DNA of 64,000 nt from Treponema sp. (GCA_016293495.1 JAEDED010000002.1:62001-126000), one strand, 5' to 3'. Numbered from the stretch's first letter, positions 15,265-25,167 are shown. Notes: generated by a model from the letters alone, not told the origin. Numbers and translations: made by a program.

Positions 15265-17988
15265 TTACAGGCTTGCAATATAGCTTTCAAGTTTTTCAAT
15301 CATTCTCAAAGATTCGTCAAGCTTATCTTTTTCAGCCTGAACAACTTCTGCTGGAGCATGCTGAGCAAATGATCCTCCAAGTTTTGCCTGAGATTTTGCT
15401 GCATAACCTTTTTCTGTTTCGATAGTTTTCTTGAATCTTGCAATGAGCTGATCTTTATTGATATTTTCATCGATAAGGATGAATGCTTCAAAGCCAGTTC
15501 CAACTGTACCGATAGAACTTGCAGGTTTTGCTTCTACGAATTCTACATTTGAAAGACCTGCAAGAAGTTTGATCATATCAACTTTTTCTTTACAAACTTC
15601 AGCATCGCTTCCCTTTGTAACAATAACGGCAAGATTAATCTTATTTGCAGGATCAATTCCACAGTCAGCACGAAGAGCGCGAACTTTCTGAATCAAATCT
15701 TTAAGTGCTTCAAAGCGTTTTGCAACTTCTGCATTTTCGCGGCCTTCAGAATATTCCGGATAAGGAGCATTGATAAGCATTCCGTTGTATGTAGAAGTAG
15801 AAACAATCTTGTTGTCTCCAGCCTTTTTGCGGCTTTCTGCAATTTCTGCAAGTGGAAGTTTTCCATAAATTTCTTCTGTTACGAATGGAAGATAAGGGTG
15901 AAGAAGACGGAGAGATTCTTCAAGGATATTAAGAAGAACACTTGCCTGACGGTCTTTTTCTTTGTCGTCGCCGTTCCAGAAGTTGAGTTTTGTAGCTTCA
16001 ACATACCAGTCACAGAATTCATTCCAGAAGAATTCCATGAGGGCAGAAGCTGCATCGTTATAGCGGTAACCTTCAAGGGCTTCGCGTGCAGTTTTTGCAG
16101 CAAAGTTCAGGCGGCTGTAAATCCATTTATCAAGTTCTGTTAAATCAGCATCAGTTACAGCAACAAGATTACGGCCTTCAAGGTTTCCGAGTAAGTAACG
16201 GTTTGCGTTCCATACTTTGTTACAGAAGCGTGAACCGAGCTTGAATGAATCCTTGTCAATCAGGATATCCTGTCCCTGTGCACACATAAAGCCGAGTGTA
16301 AACTTGAGGGCATCAGCACCGTACATGTCAATGATTTCAAGTGGGTCCATACCGTTTCCGAGAGACTTTGACATTTTGCGTCCCTGCTTGTCGCGTACAA
16401 GACCGTGAATATAAATATCTCTGAATGGAGCTTTTCCTGTAAATTCAAGACCTGCCATAATCATACGGCTTACCCAGAAGAAGATGATGTCGTATGCAGT
16501 TACAAGTGCAGTTGTTGGGTAGAATTTTTCAAGGTCTTCAGTATTCTGTGGCCAGCCCAAAGTTGAGAAAGGCCAGAGCCATGAAGAGAACCATGTATCA
16601 AGTACGTCTGGATCCTGAGTAAGGTTCTTTGAACCACACTTTGGACAACATGAAGGATCTTCGCGGCTTACGATAGTTTGTCCACATTCACAGTACCATG
16701 CAGGAATTCTGTGTCCCCACCAGATCTGACGGCTTACACACCAGTCACGGATGTTTTCAAGCCAGTGTGAATATGTATTTTCCCATTTGCGTGGATAGAA
16801 TACGATGTCACCTTTACGCCAAGCGTCTAAGGCTTTGTCTGCCATTGGTTTCATTTTTACAAACCACTGAGCTGACAAATATGGTTCAACAACTGTTTTA
16901 CAGCGGTAACACTTACCTACTGAGTGAGTCATTTTTTCTTCTTCTTTGAAAAGACCAGCTTCTGTCAAATCTTCGATTACAAGCTTACGAGCTTCTTCCG
17001 GTTTGAGTCCCCGGTATTTTTCTGGAACATTTTCGTTCATTCTTCCGTCTGGAGTAAGAAGATTGATTACTTCAAGATTGTGGCGCTGACCTACTTCCCA
17101 GTCGTTAGGGTCATGAGCAGGAGTGATTTTAACCATACCAGTTCCGAATTCTTTATCAACATATTCGTCGGCGATGATTTCGATTTCTTTTCCTGTAATA
17201 GGAAGCTTGAGTTTTTTACCAACGATAGAAGTATAGCGTTCGTCAGTTGGATTTACAGCAACTGCAGTATCACCGAAGAAAGTTTCAGGACGAGTTGTAG
17301 CAACTTCGATTTTTCCTGTTCCATCAGCGTATTCATAATAAATGTGATACATTGCTCCCTGTGTATCTTCATGGTCAACTTCATCATCGGCCAGAGCAGT
17401 TCCACAGCGAGGACACCAGTTTACAAGACGGTTACCTTTATACATCAGACCGCGTTCGTACAAAGTTACAAATACATCACGAACAGCTTTTGAAAGACCT
17501 TCGTCGTAAGTAAAACGTTCGCGGTCCCAGTCAGTTGAGTTTCCGAGTTTTTTCTGCTGTTTAACGATGATATCGTGGTGGGCGTTTTTAACTTCCCATG
17601 TGCGTTCAAGGAATTTTTCACGGCCAAGGTCGTTGCGTGATTTACCTTCTTTTTTGAGCTGGCGTTCAACTACGTTCTGAGTAGCGATTCCGGCATGATC
17701 AGTTCCAGTAAGCCAGAGAGTGTTGTCACCCTTCATGCGGTGATAGCGAACAACGATATCCTGAAGAGTGTTGTTCAAACCGTGTCCCATGTGAAGAACA
17801 CCAGTTACGTTTGGAGGAGGAATGACGACTGCGTAAGTATCAGTTTTGCCACAAGCTTCGCACTGACAGTGAACCGGAGAATCCTTATCACTAGCAGGCT
17901 TAAAATAACCTTTACTTTCCCATTCGTTGTAAATACGGTCCTCAAAAGTTTTAGGATCGTAAGCTTTTTCCAATTCGATTGCTTTCAT
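15265..17988 (-). CDS. valS: Valyl-tRNA synthetase
   Basis: A 907-residue class I synthetase that charges tRNA-Val. The HIGH signature is HMGH within PPPNVTGVLHMGHGLN and the KMSKS signature is KMSKSLGNGMDP. The editing domain has the TTRPETFFGDTAV motif. Four cysteines in the WYCECGQ...CCPKCGS stretch suggest a structural zinc knuckle, and the C-terminal part ends in the coiled-coil arm typical of ValRS. Length is normal. A promoter lies 41 bases upstream and AAGGA precedes the ATG. It leads an operon with the HD protein and alpha/beta hydrolase. Long open frames on the opposite strand inside it look like shadows. Confidence 0.98.
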   Translation of the reverse strand: MKAIELEKAYDPKTFEDRIYNEWESKGYFKPASDKDSPVHCQCEACGKTDTYAVVIPPPNVTGVLHMGHGLNNTLQDIVVRYHRMKGDNTLWLTGTDHAGIATQNVVERQLKKEGKSRNDLGREKFLERTWEVKNAHHDIIVKQQKKLGNSTDWDRERFTYDEGLSKAVRDVFVTLYERGLMYKGNRLVNWCPRCGTALADDEVDHEDTQGAMYHIYYEYADGTGKIEVATTRPETFFGDTAVAVNPTDERYTSIVGKKLKLPITGKEIEIIADEYVDKEFGTGMVKITPAHDPNDWEVGQRHNLEVINLLTPDGRMNENVPEKYRGLKPEEARKLVIEDLTEAGLFKEEEKMTHSVGKCYRCKTVVEPYLSAQWFVKMKPMADKALDAWRKGDIVFYPRKWENTYSHWLENIRDWCVSRQIWWGHRIPAWYCECGQTIVSREDPSCCPKCGSKNLTQDPDVLDTWFSSWLWPFSTLGWPQNTEDLEKFYPTTALVTAYDIIFFWVSRMIMAGLEFTGKAPFRDIYIHGLVRDKQGRKMSKSLGNGMDPLEIIDMYGADALKFTLGFMCAQGQDILIDKDSFKLGSRFCNKVWNANRYLLGNLEGRNLVAVTDADLTELDKWIYSRLNFAAKTAREALEGYRYNDAASALMEFFWNEFCDWYVEATKLNFWNGDDKEKDRQASVLLNILEESLRLLHPYLPFVTEEIYGKLPLAEIAESRKKAGDNKIVSTSTYNGMLINAPYPEYSEGRENAEVAKRFEALKDLIQKVRALRADCGIDPANKINLAVIVTKGSDAEVCKEKVDMIKLLAGLSNVEFVEAKPASSIGTVGTGFEAFILIDENINKDQLIARFKKTIETEKGYAAKSQAKLGGSFAQHAPAEVVQAEKDKLDESLRMIEKLESYIASL

Positions 17989-18035
17989 TTCATTCCTTCT
18001 TTTCTTAATGATTTATATAGAAAATATTGAAGAAA

Positions 18036-18064
18036 ATTATAATGAATTTTTGAGTGTATTTCAA
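18036..18064 (-). promoter_or_regulatory. Promoter of the valS operon
   Basis: Minus strand TTGAAA (18059-18064), 17-base spacer, TATAAT (18036-18041). Expected start near 18029. No T-box structure was seen in the short leader. Confidence 0.75.
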
Positions 18065-18137
18065 TAAAAACGGGGAACAGGGAATATTTTGATTCGAGGA
18101 ATTTTGTAAGATAGCCAGGCATTACTTGAATTTGCAC

Positions 18138-18176
18138 AAAAAAAAGACCTGTAAGCTAAAACTCACAAGTCTTTTT
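18138..18176 (-). terminator. Intrinsic terminator of the 280-residue lipoprotein gene (strand-polar)
   Basis: On the minus strand 15 pairs form between 18162-18176 and 18141-18155, with two G-U wobbles, followed by a U-run. The wobbles become A-C mismatches on the plus strand. Confidence 0.85.
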
Positions 18177-18214
18177 TATCAAATTAAATTATTCTTAAAT
18201 TAAGAAAAACTTAA

Positions 18215-19057
18215 TTAGTGGCTCATATCAGCAACCTGCCATGCTGCTTTAAGTGTCTTATTGGCATAAGTATTTGCATAGAAGCCCATTTTGTTTTCAA
18301 CCTTACCAGCTTTTTTTGCGGCAATCTGTTCTTTTGTGATAGTCAAAACATATTTTGATGTTTCATTTAATTCTTTTTTTTCTTTATCAGTTTTATTTGA
18401 CAACATATTGAATTTTTCAAGATCTCCACCTTCTGGTGTTGGATATAAACGGATTGTATATGCATTTGTTGCATCACTCATAGCTTCAACTTCTACAACC
18501 ATTGATCCGCCAGTGATCTGATCTGCTACAAGGAACTTTTTTTCATCTAATTTAGGATTTGAAACTTCATTTGAAGTATATTTAAAATAAGGTGTAAGAT
18601 CTATAATATCTTCTTCAGATTTACCAAAATTCTGTTTTTCAAAATCTTCTTCTTTTACATTGGGGTAGAAAGTACAGTAAGCCTTAATACAATTATCATA
18701 TTTAAATCCTACAAGACCAAAGTTGTATGTACCATCATTATTTTTGAAAAAGTCAAATACGATAGATACTGCACCAGGGTTGTCATTTTTGTTCTCAATT
18801 TTAAGATTAGCAGTAATACCCTTTTTGTTGGTATCAAAAAGGCGCATTGTACGAGCATATTCATTTGTTTTATTAGTATAATCACATGTTGCAACAAGTT
18901 CAGCGTGGATAGAAGCATCTTTTACAGGCTTTGTAATATATGAATTCTGTCCGCTTTCTCCACTAGTACCAACACCTACATTAGCATTCTTACAGCTAGC
19001 GAATGACAATGCAGCAACAGCAGCTACTGCAATACCTAAAATTTTTGTAGTTTTCAT
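18215..19057 (-). CDS. Putative lipoprotein, unknown function
   Basis: A 280-residue exported protein. Its N-terminus (MKTTKILGIAVAAVAALSF) is a signal peptide ending in ASC, a plausible spirochaete lipobox, so anchoring through Cys22 is likely. The mature part has no motif I recognise; it is polar, rich in Lys, Asn and Thr, and looks beta-rich. AGAGGGG precedes the ATG and a promoter lies about 70 bases upstream, with a dedicated terminator, so it is a single-gene unit. Such genes are often strongly expressed surface or periplasmic lipoproteins in Treponema, but that is inference. Confidence 0.75.
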   Translation of the reverse strand: MKTTKILGIAVAAVAALSFASCKNANVGVGTSGESGQNSYITKPVKDASIHAELVATCDYTNKTNEYARTMRLFDTNKKGITANLKIENKNDNPGAVSIVFDFFKNNDGTYNFGLVGFKYDNCIKAYCTFYPNVKEEDFEKQNFGKSEEDIIDLTPYFKYTSNEVSNPKLDEKKFLVADQITGGSMVVEVEAMSDATNAYTIRLYPTPEGGDLEKFNMLSNKTDKEKKELNETSKYVLTITKEQIAAKKAGKVENKMGFYANTYANKTLKAAWQVADMSH

Positions 19058-19113
19058 TTAAAAACCCCTCTTAAAAAAAATAAATATTTGTATAACTTTT
19101 TTACTACTAGGTT

Positions 19114-19143
19114 ATTATACAATAAAAGAAACAATAATGGCAA
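19114..19143 (-). promoter_or_regulatory. Promoter of the 280-residue lipoprotein gene
   Basis: Minus strand TTGCCA (19138-19143), 18-base spacer, TATAAT (19114-19119). Its upstream end touches the final bases of the gene region of plsC. Confidence 0.6.
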
Positions 19144-19147
19144 CAAG

Positions 19148-19981
19148 TTACAGGTTTACTGAAACCGGTGTCTCATTATATGGATCTTCACCAAAAACTT
19201 CTTTATAGCACTGACAGACAGATTCAAAAGCTGCGTTCTTTAAATATTCCACATTCGCTTTCTTTGAAAGTTCAGGCTTTGGAAAAATTGGCTTCATTAT
19301 GTAATATTCACCTGCAGTTTTACCTTCGTTCCCCTTGCCAGCTTTTGGCTTAAAAGCGATAAAGGTCGGAACGACGGGAACATTGTTATTAACGCATGCG
19401 TGGAATGCACCGTTAATGTAAGGTCTTGGCTTTTCATAGCGCGGCCACATTGCCTTCTCCGGATAGTAAAGGACAAAACGGCCTTTCTGAATAAGCTTAT
19501 CAATTGCCTTAGACATATTTTTCATTGCAGTAAAACAGTCAGAAAACGGAAGGCATCCGGCGCCGCGAAGCAATGCCCCGAGCGGTCCTTTCATATTGTT
19601 AAATTCTGCAACTGTAATATAAAGCTTGTGACCACGGGTTCCCCAGCGGACAAAAAGGTTGTCAAAAATATGAACGTGATTGCATGTAATTACGGCGCCT
19701 TTAAGACCTTTAAGGTTTTCGCGGCCGTGAACTTTTGCTGTCCCGATTCCTACTTTACAAAGAATCGGACTTACGAACATTGCAAGTCCTCTTGCAAGAA
19801 AACCGCCCAGAATCTTAATCGGATTTTTTGTAAGGAATACAAAATCTGGAGTAACTTTCTGCATGTTTTCCCAGTCAACAGGCTGAACATCATCATTGTA
19901 GCGCTTTTCTGCAACTGCACTTTTGATATTTTCCTGAACGAGATTTCTTACTTCTTTTGTTGCACCTGCAATATCTTTCAT
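19148..19981 (-). CDS. 1-acyl-glycerol-3-phosphate acyltransferase-like (PlsC family)
   Basis: A 277-residue PlsC-fold acyltransferase. The catalytic H-x4-D motif is NHVHIFD, and the later block VLYYPEKAMWPRYEKPRP matches the family P-E-G region with Lys in place of Gly. It would acylate lysophosphatidic acid or a related lipid head group at the inner membrane. The N-terminal 60 residues precede the catalytic core, with a hydrophobic stretch around GGFLARGLAMFVSPIL. It lies 47 bases after the GT2 gene with no visible promoter between, so it is the last gene of that operon. The acceptor could be a glycolipid made by the neighbouring glycosyltransferase; this is speculation. Confidence 0.82.
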   Translation of the reverse strand: MKDIAGATKEVRNLVQENIKSAVAEKRYNDDVQPVDWENMQKVTPDFVFLTKNPIKILGGFLARGLAMFVSPILCKVGIGTAKVHGRENLKGLKGAVITCNHVHIFDNLFVRWGTRGHKLYITVAEFNNMKGPLGALLRGAGCLPFSDCFTAMKNMSKAIDKLIQKGRFVLYYPEKAMWPRYEKPRPYINGAFHACVNNNVPVVPTFIAFKPKAGKGNEGKTAGEYYIMKPIFPKPELSKKANVEYLKNAAFESVCQCYKEVFGEDPYNETPVSVNL

Positions 19982-20028
19982 TTTTTTAATTCCAGTTAAA
20001 TACTTTATTAATTTAGTTTTATCGTTAT

Positions 20029-21459
20029 TTATTTTCTAAGTCTTTTTTTTGCAGGAATCTTATCTTCGATGCGTTCAATTGGAACCCATTCAAGATCTTC
20101 ACTTTTTGTAGCAAGCTTGTATAAGGCCCAGAAGAAGAACTTAACGTATTCTGCAATATAGAAAGGATTTATCAAAAGCACAAGAAGTTTTTCAAGGAAT
20201 GAAATCTTGAGAACCTTTCTGTCTGCAATCATACCAAGCAATGTGTAAACAAAAAGAATTCCGTAAAGGTAAAGGCAGCATACGCCAAGACGTTTTACGA
20301 AGAAGATTGTGCTTGAATCGTAGATTCCAAACTTAAGCCATGAATTGACAGTTGCTGCACCGAATACGATTGCCGCAATTGCAGCCGGCGCAAAAATAAA
20401 TGCAAGTGGAATCAATGAATAAAGGAAGTCAAAACAGCCCCAGAAGTTTCCGCGAACTTTTTTGAGTTCTTCACCAGAAAGTCCGTTTTTCATTTTTTCC
20501 TTATCTTCATGATATTTTGCAATAACATCTTTTTTATACTTTGCAGTAACCTGTGCGAAACCTAAAAGCCATCTTCTGCGGCGGTCATTTGCACTTTTGT
20601 GCGAGAGAGATTCTTCAGTATAAGTAACTGCAGGTTCATAAAGGAAAAATTTTCGACCAGCAATAAGTGATGTAATACCAAGCTCGTAATCTTCTGTTAC
20701 AGAACGGTAAGGCCATCCGCCGATTTCGTCAACGAGTCTACTTGTAATCATAATTCCTGTTCCGCATACAGAACAGTACATATTGTGTTTTGATCTGAAG
20801 GCATTGCCGAGCTTATCAAGGAATGTATAAATTAAACCGTTACAGTTAACAACCCAGTTGCGGTATTCTTTTGAGTAAAGGTAATTCTTTACGCAGCGTT
20901 TACCGAGAATGATATCTGCATCAGATACAAGGGAATTATTCATTTCAAGAACAAAGTTTTGATCTACAACATTGTCTGCGTCGACAATAATGTATCCGGC
21001 GTACTTTTTCTTTTTCTTCATGATTTTCTGGATTGCACCGTCAAGAGCATCGCCTTTGCATGACTGCACAGGAACTACAATACTGAACATGTTTGTATAA
21101 TTCTTGCAAAGTTCAATTGCAGGATCATTTGAATCCTTTACGATAATGAATGTATCAAAAAATTTATGACTGTAAGTCTGTTTTTCAAGACTTTCCATCA
21201 TATGTATAACGCCCTTCTCGTTACGTGCAGGAACAAGAACTGCAAGGCGGTTATTAACTGGGTTGTTAAGTTGTTTTACTTTTTTGAATCCGTCTACAAA
21301 GTACCAGATGCGTGGCAAATAAAGCACGAACGCAGCAATAGTACTTACAACAAAAATTTTAAATAACAGCTGAGCTGTTTCAAATGTAATTAACATAAAA
21401 ATAATTGTAGCGATATGAAACATTTGTGTCAAAAAGATTTTTCTGACATTTATCATCAT
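20029..21459 (-). CDS. Processive-type GT2 membrane glycosyltransferase
   Basis: A 476-residue family 2 glycosyltransferase. It has N-terminal hydrophobic helices, then LVPARNEKG (nucleotide-sugar entry), the metal-binding DAD in YIIVDADNVVD, the catalytic ED in SVTEDYELG, and RRRRW matching the Q/R-x-x-R-W motif of processive enzymes, followed by three or four C-terminal membrane helices. This predicts synthesis or export of a polysaccharide or glycolipid at the inner membrane; the sugar is unknown. The start (ATG ATG) overlaps the stop of the M16 gene by four bases, so translation is coupled. PlsC follows. Confidence 0.88.
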   Translation of the reverse strand: MMINVRKIFLTQMFHIATIIFMLITFETAQLLFKIFVVSTIAAFVLYLPRIWYFVDGFKKVKQLNNPVNNRLAVLVPARNEKGVIHMMESLEKQTYSHKFFDTFIIVKDSNDPAIELCKNYTNMFSIVVPVQSCKGDALDGAIQKIMKKKKKYAGYIIVDADNVVDQNFVLEMNNSLVSDADIILGKRCVKNYLYSKEYRNWVVNCNGLIYTFLDKLGNAFRSKHNMYCSVCGTGIMITSRLVDEIGGWPYRSVTEDYELGITSLIAGRKFFLYEPAVTYTEESLSHKSANDRRRRWLLGFAQVTAKYKKDVIAKYHEDKEKMKNGLSGEELKKVRGNFWGCFDFLYSLIPLAFIFAPAAIAAIVFGAATVNSWLKFGIYDSSTIFFVKRLGVCCLYLYGILFVYTLLGMIADRKVLKISFLEKLLVLLINPFYIAEYVKFFFWALYKLATKSEDLEWVPIERIEDKIPAKKRLRK

Positions 21460-24269
21460 TTTGTATCATTTGAATAAAGATGAAGTATTGAATTAAAGTT
21501 AAAATCATCAAATACTTTCTTAAATTCATCGATTTCTGCCTTCATAAGATACTGATAGTCTTTGACATATTTTTCAGGATCCGCATCTGAAAAATCTAAA
21601 GAATCTTTTATATAAAGACAGGTCTGAGAATTTACAAAGGCATCTGACATATATTTTTTAATCCAGTTATTTTTAATTCGCTTGATAGTTTCTTCGTTAA
21701 GGTCAGCCTTGTATTCTTCAAATACCTTCATATAAATGTCATCAATAACTGATGCTGTTTTTACATTAAGGAATGTTATAGTTCCAGCAGTAATAAAGCT
21801 GTCAGCACTTTGAGTCATTACTATCATTTTCTGCTTCTGTTCAACTTTATCACATTCTTTCTGCAAAGTGATTGCAAAATCATTTAACAATGCATTGAAC
21901 ACGACATCGGTATTACCTGAATTCGTGTTAGTAATCCAGAACTGTGCCGGATCAAGAAATTCAGTTGTCGGTATTAAAACCTGAGGGCGAGGTCCGGCCT
22001 TCTCTTTTGAAACATCAGTAAGGAATAAATGTACAAGCCTGATTTTTCTGCTTTTGCGCGCAATGGCATTTAAGGAAGTAACAGGCTTTGCAAACTTTCC
22101 TGAACCAGAAATCATTCCAAAGTGCTCGTCAAGATATTTTACAAGGTCACTGTAAGAATTTTCCGAGCCTTCAATATTTCCGCAAATGATGATTTTATAT
22201 TTATCCGAATTGAAAAGCTTAGTAGTTCCTTCAAGGATTTTTGTAAAGTCAATTTTTTTAAGAATGTCTTTTTCGAGAGTATTAACCACATGATATTCTT
22301 TATTCTTAAAAAGTATTGAAATACCGTTTGAGTAAAGCTGGTAAACAGGCGAAGAGGTTTTTACAATCTGGTCAGACTTTCTCTGAAGAACGACAGAGTC
22401 AACCATCGCAGGAATAAAATCAGAAAAAATCAAGGCATTCGAAAAACATTCAATTACTTCGTATAAATCAGAAGCAAGACATTCAACATAAATTGCAGAG
22501 CTTGTTAAATCAGTCTGGCTTTTTACTTCCGGAAAATTTCTGATTTTCTGAAGCTGATATTTTTCAAAAAGAAAGCTCTTTGCCTTTAATGCAACAGAAT
22601 TAACAATTACGCTTTCAAGTCCATAATCTTTTTTATCGTCAGCAATTTCTCCGCCGTCAAGAACAAGACAGAAACAAACTGTTGAAGAACCTTCATTTGG
22701 TTTAATATAAACAGGAATTTTATTTACAAGTTCAAACTGCTTTACAGAATCCTGATTTTTTTCAGCAAAAAGATTATTTGAAGCTTCGTGATTTTCTTCA
22801 GAAGAACTGTCACTGCGATTCTTTGATTCAAGTGACTTCTTGATTTCTGCATACAACTTCTGTGTGTACCACGAACCGTTTTTCGAAGTTACGATTTCAA
22901 AACCGTTTGTCTGAAACTGTTTTTCATATTTTTTTAATACAGTTGAATTTACAAGTACAAACACATACGGTTCTTCTGCATCAAACTTAGATTTAATACC
23001 ATCAAGGCTCGTTTCAGAAAGCCGTACAGACCTGTCAAAAAAATTCGAAACTAAAAAATCAGAGTCGTATGAATTTTCCCTTGAAAAATCCTTTACAGCC
23101 CAGAACTGAGAAAGCAAATCCATAGTCTGACTTGAATTGCTTAAAGCACCTTCAAACGAGCTTTTAAGCACATTCCCGGCAAACGCAAATTCCCCGTAAG
23201 AAATATTATTAAATGAAGATTTTAAAATTTCGACAAACTTGAGCGTATTCTGACATGGAGAAGTTTTAGGATTTTCCATCAGCGACTGAATGATAAGTCG
23301 TGAACAGTTATTTTTGTGAGTTGAAGCAGCATTGATATATTCAGGAGAACGGATTCCAAGTGAAGAATCTGAAAGAAGGTTGTATTTAAAACTTGAGCCG
23401 TCGTTATTGAGAACAGCTGCGGCATAATCACATTCTTCCATTTTAAGATTCTTGTACTGAACTACAATCTGAGTCATATCAGGAGAAAATTCCGGATCTG
23501 ACAGAACAAACAGTTTTTGATTCTGAGAATCTACATTCAAAAAAGCAGGAGTTTCTTCGTTTGTTTTTACTGAATATTTTACTGGAGCTTTACCAAAAGT
23601 TGCTTCTGCAAGTGCAAGTGCATTTTCTTTTGCAACCGGACCAGAAATAAAAAGCGCACAGTTCTTTGGAATATAAAATCTGTCACAGATTGAAGAAAGC
23701 ATCAGGCGGCAGGAACTTGCACTTGTTTTTGAAAACAAGGTCGGATAAATTCCTGAGTCGTGTTTCCAGGGACTGTCGGCAAACACACGTGAATCGATAC
23801 TTGAATTGATAAATCCTTCAACACTGAAGGCATTATCCGAAACAGTTTTCTTTGCCTCTGCAAGTTCGCGAAGGATATCTTCATCCTGAAAGTACGGTTC
23901 AAAGCACGCTTTTGACATTGCCTGCATAATTGATTTAAGTTCATCAGGGGTTACGTAAATAATATAGCGTGCTGCATCGGAATTACATTCACTTTCAAGG
24001 TCTGAAAGTTCGTGACGGTTTAATGGAGCTGCATATTTGAAAAGCTTTGTGTATAAAGGAAAAAATCCGGCATTATCTGGAGACTGGCTCGAAAAACCTG
24101 CAGCAGCAGTGAGCTCTACTCTGACTAATGCCGATGAATAATCTTCAAGAATATATACATGCATTCCGTCTTCCAGCACATATTCCTCTACTTCAGGTCT
24201 GGCAAAAGCCTGAGTAATAGATAATAAAGAAACAATTATCGAAAGGAATATTAACCGGAACTTTTTCAT
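21456..24269 (-). CDS. Exported M16 (insulinase-like) protein lacking the zinc motif
   Basis: A 937-residue protein with a signal peptide (MKKFRLIFLSIIVSLLSITQAFA). Its layout follows tandem M16 domains: an N-terminal EVEEYVLEDGMHVYILEDYSSALVRVEL start typical of the family, and repeated lobes to the end. At the place where active M16 enzymes carry HxxEH, this protein reads GFFPLYTKLFKY, with no His or Glu pair, so it is probably not a zinc peptidase. It may be a non-catalytic partner or binding subunit in the periplasm. It lies 3 bases after the TPR gene and overlaps the GT2 gene. Homology is inferred from pattern, so confidence is moderate. Confidence 0.72.
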   Translation of the reverse strand: MKKFRLIFLSIIVSLLSITQAFARPEVEEYVLEDGMHVYILEDYSSALVRVELTAAAGFSSQSPDNAGFFPLYTKLFKYAAPLNRHELSDLESECNSDAARYIIYVTPDELKSIMQAMSKACFEPYFQDEDILRELAEAKKTVSDNAFSVEGFINSSIDSRVFADSPWKHDSGIYPTLFSKTSASSCRLMLSSICDRFYIPKNCALFISGPVAKENALALAEATFGKAPVKYSVKTNEETPAFLNVDSQNQKLFVLSDPEFSPDMTQIVVQYKNLKMEECDYAAAVLNNDGSSFKYNLLSDSSLGIRSPEYINAASTHKNNCSRLIIQSLMENPKTSPCQNTLKFVEILKSSFNNISYGEFAFAGNVLKSSFEGALSNSSQTMDLLSQFWAVKDFSRENSYDSDFLVSNFFDRSVRLSETSLDGIKSKFDAEEPYVFVLVNSTVLKKYEKQFQTNGFEIVTSKNGSWYTQKLYAEIKKSLESKNRSDSSSEENHEASNNLFAEKNQDSVKQFELVNKIPVYIKPNEGSSTVCFCLVLDGGEIADDKKDYGLESVIVNSVALKAKSFLFEKYQLQKIRNFPEVKSQTDLTSSAIYVECLASDLYEVIECFSNALIFSDFIPAMVDSVVLQRKSDQIVKTSSPVYQLYSNGISILFKNKEYHVVNTLEKDILKKIDFTKILEGTTKLFNSDKYKIIICGNIEGSENSYSDLVKYLDEHFGMISGSGKFAKPVTSLNAIARKSRKIRLVHLFLTDVSKEKAGPRPQVLIPTTEFLDPAQFWITNTNSGNTDVVFNALLNDFAITLQKECDKVEQKQKMIVMTQSADSFITAGTITFLNVKTASVIDDIYMKVFEEYKADLNEETIKRIKNNWIKKYMSDAFVNSQTCLYIKDSLDFSDADPEKYVKDYQYLMKAEIDEFKKVFDDFNFNSILHLYSNDTK

Positions 24270-24272
24270 ATT

Positions 24273-25124
24273 TTATTTATTTAATTTTGCTTCACACTTT
24301 TTTACAAGATCAGTTACTGCGTAATTGTGTGGATAAATCAAAAGACATCTTTTGTACCAGCTTTTTGCTTCTGCAAATTTATTCTGTCTGTAATATGTAT
24401 AAGCAATTGCACAGAGATAATTGAAGGTATCAAATTTTTCAATTGTAAGTGAATTGTCATTCAAATATTCAGTCATCTTTTTACGGCCCTTGTTTGGATT
24501 ACCGAAAATTCCAGGTGCATAAACTTCTTGCGCATAATAAGAGAAACATGCAGTTCCATTTTTAGGATCAGCCTTCAGCGCTTTCTTTGCGTATGAACTG
24601 ATATTAAGTCCATGGCCAAGAACATATCCGATTGTCTGAACTGTACAGTTTGCAGAAAGGCTCTGTGCATAAATTGAATAAGCATCTGAAGCCGCATCTT
24701 TTTTAAGTTTAATGGCATTGTCAGCATGAACCATTGATTTTTCAAAATATGATCCGGCTTCAGCCTTAATCTGTTTGTTACGTGCAACAGGTTCAACAAA
24801 GTCTTTTGACGTATCATCAAGTGCATGTTCAAGCTGAGTCAAGTCATATGTTTCCATGATGTACTGACCAAAATAGTAATCGCATCTTGCAAGATGAGTT
24901 TCTTTCTGGTAAACGGTAAAAGATGCAGGACAAGAATTTACTGCAGCAAGATAAAGTTCTTCTCCCCTTTCTCTTGAATCAATTGCGTGGTCAAAATATC
25001 CGTCAATAAAAGTCAAAAGTTCTTTTGTATATGGAACATCACGCTTAACATTCTGTGCAAATGCAGATGAAGCAAGCAAAATAACTAAAGCTGCAAAAAC
25101 TTTTTTAACACTAATAAACTTCAT
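24273..25124 (-). CDS. Exported TPR-like protein (paralogue A)
   Basis: A 283-residue protein with a signal peptide ending ASSAFA-Q. The mature part is alpha-helical; the C-terminal AIAYTYYRQNKFAEAKSWYKRCLLIYP block is a TPR unit. It is clearly paralogous to the protein at 26814-27653: shared features include RDVPYTKEL versus RDVPITEEL, HLARCDYYFGQY versus HLARCYFYFGMY, and SANCTVQTIGYVLGHGL versus SSNCTVKNTGYVIRNGL. Function is unknown; a periplasmic scaffold for the M16/GT2/PlsC products is possible. A ribosome site (GGGAGAA) and a promoter lie upstream, and the gene heads a four-gene operon. Confidence 0.78.
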   Translation of the reverse strand: MKFISVKKVFAALVILLASSAFAQNVKRDVPYTKELLTFIDGYFDHAIDSRERGEELYLAAVNSCPASFTVYQKETHLARCDYYFGQYIMETYDLTQLEHALDDTSKDFVEPVARNKQIKAEAGSYFEKSMVHADNAIKLKKDAASDAYSIYAQSLSANCTVQTIGYVLGHGLNISSYAKKALKADPKNGTACFSYYAQEVYAPGIFGNPNKGRKKMTEYLNDNSLTIEKFDTFNYLCAIAYTYYRQNKFAEAKSWYKRCLLIYPHNYAVTDLVKKCEAKLNK

Positions 25125-25167
25125 TTATTCTCCCAAATAAAAATCATTTAATATTTAATATTTTATT

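Noticed and set aside
16924..17493. 189-codon open frame on the plus strand inside valS
   Set aside because: Phe/Ser/Cys-rich composition, no ribosome site and no recognisable domain; it is antisense shadow of a well-supported gene.
18001..18035. T-box riboswitch before valS
   Set aside because: The leader is only about 41 bases and has no specifier stem or T-box motif.
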